A stretch of DNA of 64,000 nt from Archilochus colubris (lineage: Eukaryota; Chordata; Aves; Apodiformes; Trochilidae): NCBI GenBank assembly GCA_023079485.1, contig CM041090.1:34746874-34810873 (forward strand), given 5' to 3'. Below, one piece after another: positions 57,901-64,000 of this stretch. The notes under the pieces were generated by a model. It saw nothing but the letters and a program-made list of their open reading frames with translations. It did no database searches and was not told where the DNA came from. The translations under genes and the position numbers were made by a program. Position 1 is the stretch's first letter. Each line of letters opens with the position of its first letter.

Positions 57901-60900
57901 AGGGATGAGGCCCCTTGGCAGCTGGGTGCAGCCTCTGTCAGTGCTGGTGGCTGCAGGGAGCTGAGCTTTCCAGAGCCCCAACCAAAGCAGTCTGAACTCA
58001 TTTCAAAGACGGCCAAAGTTTCAGGGAAAGATTTTGGGTAAAACCTTCTGGGATATAAATACTTCTCAGCAGGAGAAGACCCATTAGTTTCAGCCCTGAC
58101 TTTGCTGCAAGCAGTGGAGAAATTCAAAAGCAAATATCATCCCTGGACACTCACAGTAAGGAAAGCCTTCAGGGCTCCTTGTGTAAAGAAGAGCAAAGCC
58201 CTGAAAGCACATCTACATTGTATGGAATATTGTTTTATTTATGGCTTAAAGAAAAAAAAACAAAAAACCTTCACTTTTTCATATTTCCATGGTATTTCTA
58301 AAGGCTAAGATCCAAAATGCAATGGGAGGCATTCCTACAATGCCAGCTGAGAGACTGGGGTTTCTTCTGTATGTCCCACAGCTCCTCTCTCTGCTGTTGT
58401 TCCACAGCACTTCTCTATTTCCTACAGCTCGAATGAAGAGATTGCTGCCATGATTCAGAAAGGGGATAAATCCAAGCTGGATGCTGAAATACTGAAGCAG
58501 CTCCTTAAACTGCTGCCTGAAGACCAGGAGGTATCTATTAAGTGTGTTATCCTGATGGAGTTCAGTGTGTTTTGTGTCCAGGTTGGAACAATTCCACTGC
58601 TAAAACAAGATCTATTAGTGAAGATCAGGCAACAGCACACTGGGATGCTCAAGTGTAGGACAAGTGCTGCTCTCTACTCCCACCATTTTAATTAGAGGGA
58701 TGAAGTTTATTAGCATTTGTGGACTTAAGAGAATGAACAGCCCTTCAGAGCAGGTTTCAATAAGGAGAAATGAAAGGACCTAACTTTTATAGGGGTTGCT
58801 GGACTTCCATGTGCTATAGCTTGCTGAATCCCTGCCTGTGGATCAGGGATCATTCTACAAGATGCTGTACAAATGCAGATGACATTCCAGTCAAAACAAA
58901 ACCTATGTGATTGCCTTGTAAACCAGTTCATATATGGAATTTATGGTTCATCGACCCTATTCCCATGACCAGTGAGTTCAGAAAAGCCAGTTTTTCATGC
59001 CTGTAAGAAGCAATGGACACCCAAAATATTTATGCTGTTATTTTACTGTTTTATTCCCTGTTAGATAAACAGCTTGAAATCTTGCAAAGAAGACAAATCA
59101 GTGCTAACAAATGTGGATCAGTTTTATCTCCATCTCTTGGAAATTCCAAGGTAAGCAAAGTGTTCCTTGTCTTCCACTCATGAGTATGGTTCTTGTAATA
59201 TTTATCCATAAGAATTAAGGTTTCTGTTCTATGTTCCTGATATTCCTTCTTCAGGATAAATGATCTGACAGCTTTTTGTAGAGATGCTTTGAGAGATGTT
59301 TCCTTCCCAAAGTCCAAAGAGGCTTTCAGACCCTTTTGGCAAACTAGAGATGACTAACCTTGGTATAAGAAAACTTTTGACTAGCACAACTCCTCTTTGG
59401 ATAGTGTGAAGTTGCAGACTGAATCCTGCCACCAGGCTGCTGATTCACTCCACTCCTGGCTTAGGCATTCCAGTCTGCCAAAGAGAGCCCACAAATCCAT
59501 GCGTGAGTCACAGCAGTGCCTGTGCTTTCACCACCTCCCTCACTTTGCCAAGTCAGATGAGACACACACACAGAGAAATCTTTATGTTGTTCATAAAAAC
59601 ATGATGATATGTTATAATTCATAGCAATAGCCCTCCATTAATCTGATGAGTTGCCCTGCCACAACCAGAGACAACCATAGTGAAAATGTGGATTTAATTT
59701 CCTCAAACTTACAGCTAGCTTTAGAAGTGCTTTAGAAAGTGTTTGCATGCCTCTTCAGCTACATGTATCCATGGTGAGGCATAAATATCATTCAAGGACA
59801 TCACTGCAAAAATATTTCAAATTTCTGTTTGGGAAGTTAAAAGGAAGAACAAAAATCCTGGCCACTGCTGCCCAGGAATTATAAAAAATTATGGCCTCAT
59901 TATGCAAGGAAGTCACTGCCAGATGCCAGTGCAGCATTACTTTCTGAAAGAGGATATGACAACTGTTTCTAGGACATCATTGGAAATATCTAAGTGTTTG
60001 ATTTATTTATAATACAGGGCTCATGTCAGAGCACTAAAGAGAACATAACAATGTCAGTACTGCTCTTTGCCTAAAACGGGTAGTTCTCTTGCTGAACACA
60101 AGTCAATTAATGAGGCCTTTTGGCTTTGTTTTTTCTGCTGTTTTTTGGACTTTTTCCCACGGATTTCTTTTAGCTACCAGTTGAGGATTGAATGTATGCT
60201 GATTTGTGAGGAAACAAAAATTCTGCTGGAGTGTCTGTGGCCAAAAGTACAAGCCATGAGGAGAGCCTGTGAAAGTAAGTACATCTGTGCTGTGCCTATG
60301 CACAGGGTCAGTCATAAGAAGCTTCTACTTGAATAGCGTCAGTGGTAGTGTATGCTATAGGTTAATCAAAATAAACTTCTTAACTGCTGAATACATAGCA
60401 AATGTCAAAATTATTCTGTAGATTCCTGCTTCTGGAATTCATTCTGCTCTACTCTATAGTAGAGTTTCTGTTGACATCAAAACCACAGAACTAGTCCCTG
60501 TCAGTGGTTCTGCAGAGAAAAAGGAAATTTCCTTTATGTCAGTACCAGGTTCTGTTTGAATAGAAGTTAAATTTTTGTGTGCAGTTTTTTATCCATAACA
60601 ATGAATTGGTTCCTGGTTTTCCTCTAGTGCACAGTGGTTCCAGTCCAGCTTAGCTCTGCAGTTAATCAGGCCACACTGCTATACCAGAACCTGGTTTGGC
60701 TTCCAAAATGCATGGTCCCAGATGATGTTCACCAGTGTTCCAGGACTCTACTCCATACAAAATTAGCCTTGGTCTTAGTTTGAAGTTGTCTTTCTTGAAG
60801 TTGCTCTTGGATTCTAGAGTCAGTCCAGTAGTTTTAGAGAGTCACTGATCTGTTGAACAGTTAACCTGCAAAACTTTGGGTTATGTTTGTACATAACACT

Positions 60901-63801
60901 TGACTATACCTGGCTGCCTGGTGTCAGTGCTGTAGTTACTCTTCACTGTCTTGCCATTAACATCTCTTTGCAGTCCCACCCTGTCATCTCAGTCCCTTCC
61001 TCCAGCCCACTGCATGACTCAGTTTCTGCTCTAGTGCTGCCAGCACCTTCATTGTTACCCCAGATTCTCCCACCAAAATGCTCAGCTTCTGGTTTCACTC
61101 TTGCTAGGAATGATAATGATAATCCTATTTCAGATCATTTAATGTGATTTATTGAAAATGTCTTTCTTTTTATTCTTCAGCACTTCTTACTAGTCACCGC
61201 CTGCCACTTTTCTGCCAATTGATTCTTAAAGTTGGAAACTTTCTAAACTATGTAAGTAAAATGATTTCCTTCATTGCTGTAATCTAAAGATAACAGAAAA
61301 TTCAAAAAAAAGACTCAGAAACTGAAGAAAAGAACTTTTTTCTGTATCTTCTAGGGGCATCATGCTGGGGATGCTGGAGGTTTTAAAATTAGTGCCTTGC
61401 TCAAACTAACAGAAACAAAAGCAAACCAAAACCACATTACCTTGCTGCATCATATTTTGGAGGTACAACAAAACTGTGAAATTATTCCTGCATGCATTAT
61501 TCTCGAATATTAATTCCTCAGAAACTAAGGGGCTTTGACCTCAGTAGCACCTCACTGTAGAAATCTGGAGGGTAAGCCTCTCTGCCTGAAATATGGTTAA
61601 GTTTTTTCCACTGTTCACTGTGTAGATGAGATCAAATCCATAAGCAGAAGTGTTCAGAGAGTTAACACTAGGTTTGCTTTCTCAAGTTCACTTAACATGT
61701 CTGCTTGCTGTTTTCTTTCACTTCTTCTCCAATTGCTCTTTTGTGTTGACATGGCTCCTAAACTTATCTGTGAAATTAAATTAATTTTAGCGGTACAAAG
61801 ACAGAATCTCAGGTCAGCTTGTGTGCTGTGGCAGCATGTGGGATGTAAGTCTGAACTGTTAAGGGTCTTTTTCTCTCTTTTTAACTCTCTGTGGGTCTTA
61901 ACCTGAGAGAAAAAATGAACAAGACTAAATTTACCCTTGCTTTTATAAGAATGGAAACTGGAGTGGTAAATTTTCAGGCATGATATTGTCCAGCTGAAAA
62001 AGTATCATACCCTTTGATTGACTGTGTATGGTAACCATTTTTTCACTTCAATTTTAGGAGGTTGAAAAAAACCATACAGATCTGTTGCAGCTTCCCAGAG
62101 ATCTTGACTTTGTTTCCAAGGCAGCAGGGTAGGAGGTTATTGTTTGTTTTTGTCATGTATGAATTGCCAACCTCTTTAAAGCCAACAAGGAGCTGAGTCA
62201 TTTTATAGTGGTTTAATAAGGTCGCAGAACTTTTCTGCTGTGGGAGAAAGAGGTTCCCTTCTAACACCAAACAGTGTTGAGATTTGTAAATCAACTTGGT
62301 TAAGACTTTTTATGAGGAGCTCAGGGTAATTTTTCTTTCAGCCACTCCAGTAATAACTTAGAAGTAAAACTGTGTAAATAGTGAATTCACTCATTTTCAA
62401 GGACCAGATGCTTTTTCCACATATTGCAACAGAAATGTATCTTCCCTGAAATTTCTCATATTCACATACAAGTACATCAGGAGACACGTGCACAGAACTG
62501 GTTTAAGGAGGGAAGGACTGGGGTGATGGCCATTGCAGGACCTCAGGATTCTCCAAGCTGAGTGTCAGCACAAGTTTCCAGTATCTGTGGGTAGAAAGAA
62601 ATGTCTGTTTCTGCAGACTTTCCCCCATGTGTCTGAAAAATTCATGAGCCTAACACCAGTTCTTTCTGTTTAGCTCAGAAAAATCACATAGAGATATGTT
62701 AAAATATATTTATCAGAATATACATTTATAACACCAGGATTAACATTTTTTAATCCTGTTATGAACTCACAGGAACTTTGCAGTGTTTTAATTTCCTTGC
62801 AAAAAGAAGTTGGTGTAAGTTTTAAATCTGGAGAAGGATTTACATATTTTAAGTAGCTACTAAGTAATATTTTTATTCAGTAATGCAACAGAAAATATTA
62901 TGGGTTTTGTGAGTTAACTGGGCAGAATTTAAGTTGGATGTTATTCTGAAATATCAATTTATTTTTGCATTGCATCATAATAGAAATATTTGTTACCTGA
63001 AACTAAATCTTGATGGACAGCAATATAAATGTGTTCTTTTTAGTAAGTAATTGCTCTCTAGTTTAGTCAAACTCTCAGAGTTACAAGGTTGATTTACTAA
63101 TCAAGCTGCAGAGAGCCATTTGCAATGCAAATCAAGGAACTCTTGATGCTGCTCATTTCTGCATGCACCATGGAACAACTCACTGGGTTTTCCTGATTCA
63201 ATTTGGGTTTTCTCTGGTACAAAGAGCTGGGCAGAACCATAGAAGATGTTGGTTGGGCCATGTAACATGTTTGGGTCTCCAAGTGAACCAAATGAACTCT
63301 CAGAAAATATATAATTTTAAACTAAAAATAGATCAGGGAGGAAAGGCAAGGAGTGAGAAGAATGGTAAAGACAGCATTGGCACAGGGAAGATGAGCATGT
63401 GTTGCCTATGAATAAAAAAATTTGGAGGAGTTTGTTGAATACTAGACCAGTGTGGTTCTTCCAGGGAGGTTGTAAGGGCAAAAGCACAGACTCCCTCTTA
63501 GATGAGGGTTTGAGAATAAAGAAAAGGATTTACATGGAGAGCTACCTGCAAAAACAGGGTCCAGGTTGGATGATTACTTCTACATTCGTTTGCAGAGAAA
63601 ATACAGATTATAATCTTTTAATTTAATGAAAACAAAATACTCTCCCCTTCAATGTCCTGTCCTTTTCATGTACCTTTCAGAATTCATTTTGATGTTATGC
63701 GGGCTGAAGCAGGTGCTAATTTGAAGAAACTCTTGGAAATAGAGAAGCGTTTATTTTTGGCGACAGAGGATTTAAAAATACAGCATGCAAAGTCTGTTCA
63801 A
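54489..63801 (+). CDS. INF2-like formin lacking the DID, 5' 450 codons in ten exons; continues past the window
   Basis: This is a second formin gene in tandem with INF2. The visible protein has a unique N-terminus (residues 1-85), a short FH1 (about 86-120, two proline runs), a small Cys cluster (121, 126, 131, 133) and FH2 from about 142 to the edge. FH2 landmarks are intact: [12 protein letters not shown], the Ile of SIVLKQL, GNFLNY and KLTETK. The start ATG (aaaATGg) has A at -3 and G at +4, and an in-frame TAG lies 12 nt upstream, so no upstream DID exon can be read into it in this exon. Nine exons match INF2 exons 9-17 in order and phase, eight in exact length. No stop or frameshift interrupts it, and differences from INF2 are often synonymous, which suggests selection on the protein. 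The remaining FH2 exon and any WH2 or tail lie beyond 64000. It differs clearly from FHDC1 (INF1), so a local INF2 duplicate is the best reading. Confidence 0.9.
56384..56526 (+). CDS. INF2-like exon B (FH2 lasso, residues 162-209)
   Basis: The acceptor is ttactctcttccag at 56383. The exon encodes [20 protein letters not shown] then ESLEQLF and a lysine-rich end. The donor is cag|gtactt in phase 0. It corresponds to INF2 exon 9 and is 143 nt against 146 nt. Confidence 0.9.
56999..57060 (+). CDS. INF2-like exon C (FH2 actin-contact helix, residues 210-229)
   Basis: The acceptor is tttccttttcacag at 56998. The exon encodes [20 protein letters not shown] with donor tg|gtaaga. It is 62 nt, exactly as INF2 exon 10. 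The actin-contact Ile is kept, but the LD-S before KK is IGP here. Confidence 0.92.
58428..58530 (+). CDS. INF2-like exon D (FH2, residues 230-264)
   Basis: The acceptor is ctatttcctacag at 58427. The exon encodes [20 protein letters not shown] and [14 protein letters not shown], with donor gag|gtatct. It is 103 nt, exactly as INF2 exon 11. By my count 24 of 34 residues are shared. Confidence 0.93.
59065..59150 (+). CDS. INF2-like exon E (FH2, residues 265-292)
   Basis: The acceptor is tttattccctgttag at 59064. The exon encodes [20 protein letters not shown] and YLHLLEIP, with donor ag|gtaagc. It is 86 nt, exactly as INF2 exon 12. Confidence 0.92.
60174..60274 (+). CDS. INF2-like exon F (FH2, residues 293-326)
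   Basis: The acceptor is cggatttcttttag at 60173. The exon encodes [20 protein letters not shown] and onward to AMRRACE, with donor gaaa|gtaagt. It is 101 nt, exactly as INF2 exon 13. Confidence 0.93.
61181..61251 (+). CDS. INF2-like exon G (FH2 core, residues 327-350)
   Basis: The acceptor is tttttattcttcag at 61180. The exon encodes [19 protein letters not shown] then GNFLNY, with donor tat|gtaagt. It is 71 nt, exactly as INF2 exon 14. The protein is almost identical while many third codon positions differ. Confidence 0.94.
61355..61462 (+). CDS. INF2-like exon H (FH2 core, residues 351-386)
   Basis: The acceptor is ctgtatcttctag at 61354. The exon encodes [20 protein letters not shown] and onward to [10 protein letters not shown], with donor gag|gtacaa. 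It is 108 nt, exactly as INF2 exon 15. By my count 30 of 36 residues are shared. Confidence 0.94.
62058..62128 (+). CDS. INF2-like exon I (FH2, residues 387-409)
   Basis: The acceptor is cacttcaattttag at 62057. The exon encodes [19 protein letters not shown] and SKAA, with donor gg|gtagga. It is 71 nt, exactly as INF2 exon 16. Confidence 0.93.
63681..63801 (+). CDS. INF2-like exon J (FH2, residues 410-450), last exon in the window
   Basis: The acceptor is catgtacctttcag at 63680. The exon encodes [20 protein letters not shown] and onward to QHAKSVQ, with donor caa|gtaagt. It is 121 nt, exactly as INF2 exon 17. It is the most diverged of the FH2 exons from INF2 (about 17 of 40 residues shared). 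Confidence 0.92.
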
Positions 63802-64000
63802 GTAAGTGACATGGGTTGTGACACACTTCCCATCCTTTTTCCTAAATTCTTTAAATCTCTAAAAGACACTGTAACTCAGGTTGCAGATGAACATAGAGCT
63901 TTGTGGGAAAGAGTTCTTAACTCCATGCCCCCCACAACCTGGTGGAAGGAGCATCCAAGATTTCCTCCACTTCTCTAACATTATGTCATATCCTTATCAA
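63802..64000 (+). other. Start of the next intron of the INF2-like gene
   Basis: This is intronic sequence after the donor at 63802. The exon matching INF2 exon 18 (FH2 C-terminal segment) is not reached before the window ends. Confidence 0.7.

Larger units (their letters stand above)
54973..63680 (+). other. Introns of the INF2-like gene
   Basis: The nine introns range from about 0.1 kb (61252-61354) to about 1.55 kb (62129-63680). All start with GT and end with AG. I recognise no nested gene or mobile element in them. Short frames such as 57711-58133 (minus) have no recognisable homology. Confidence 0.75.

Noticed and set aside
54489..63801. Identification of gene 2 as FHDC1 (INF1)
   Set aside because: Its lasso and FH2 core follow INF2 closely and the exon structure is that of INF2. 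The FHDC1 FH2 sequence as I know it is much more distant, and its locus is different.
54489..63801. Gene 2 as a processed pseudogene
   Set aside because: It has nine introns with GT-AG borders at INF2 positions and no disabling change in 450 codons.
1..64000. CRISPR arrays, operons or other prokaryotic features
   Set aside because: None are seen. The window is vertebrate genomic DNA with spliced genes, and the only regular repeats are minisatellites and microsatellites.

Overview
The window reads as a bird nuclear genome. Evidence: spliced vertebrate genes with long introns, few interspersed repeats, several CR1 retroposon fragments in both orientations (about 0.93-1.11, 4.20-4.35, 6.73-6.87 and 8.05-8.11 kb) and one avian-type endogenous retrovirus fragment (about 53.33-53.83 kb). 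The species cannot be named from the sequence.

The main content is two formin genes in tandem on the + strand. Gene 1 is INF2 (inverted formin 2). It has a CpG-island promoter and an apparent non-coding first exon ending at 6492, an 18.6 kb first intron, and 21 coding exons from 25077 to 43116. I placed every coding junction by eye and the phases close exactly, giving 1311 codons for the isoform ending in the CaaX box CVVQ. Reading through the donor of exon 21 gives a 1299-codon isoform without CaaX. Domain order is DID (exons 2-7), proline-rich FH1 with a 39-bp coding repeat (exon 8), FH2 (exons 8-18), WH2/DAD (exon 20), a long acidic tail (exon 21) and alternative C-termini. A probable 3' UTR exon starts at 45445 and has an AATAAA at 46139.

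Gene 2 begins about 8 kb downstream (ATG at 54489) and runs off the right edge. Its ten visible coding exons encode 450 residues of a short FH1 and most of an FH2 domain. Nine of the ten match INF2 exons in order and phase, eight also in exact length, and the protein is clearly INF2-like. No counterpart of the INF2 DID exons is visible before it. It therefore looks like an old, intact, tandem paralogue that lacks the autoinhibitory N-terminus and has its own start. This is the most interesting feature of the window.

Region by region: 1-5.9 kb is upstream flank with old repeats and no recognisable gene; 5.9-6.7 kb is the CpG island; 6.73-7.29 kb holds a CR1 followed by a degenerate 44-bp minisatellite; 7.3-25 kb is INF2 intron 1; 25-46.2 kb is the INF2 coding body and 3' end; 46.2-54.5 kb is intergenic, AT-rich in part and carrying the retroviral fragment; 54.5-64 kb is the INF2-like gene. 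Family knowledge says INF2 both nucleates and severs actin, and that its CaaX form sits on the ER. A DID-less FH2 partner from the same locus could differ mainly in regulation, but that is inference.
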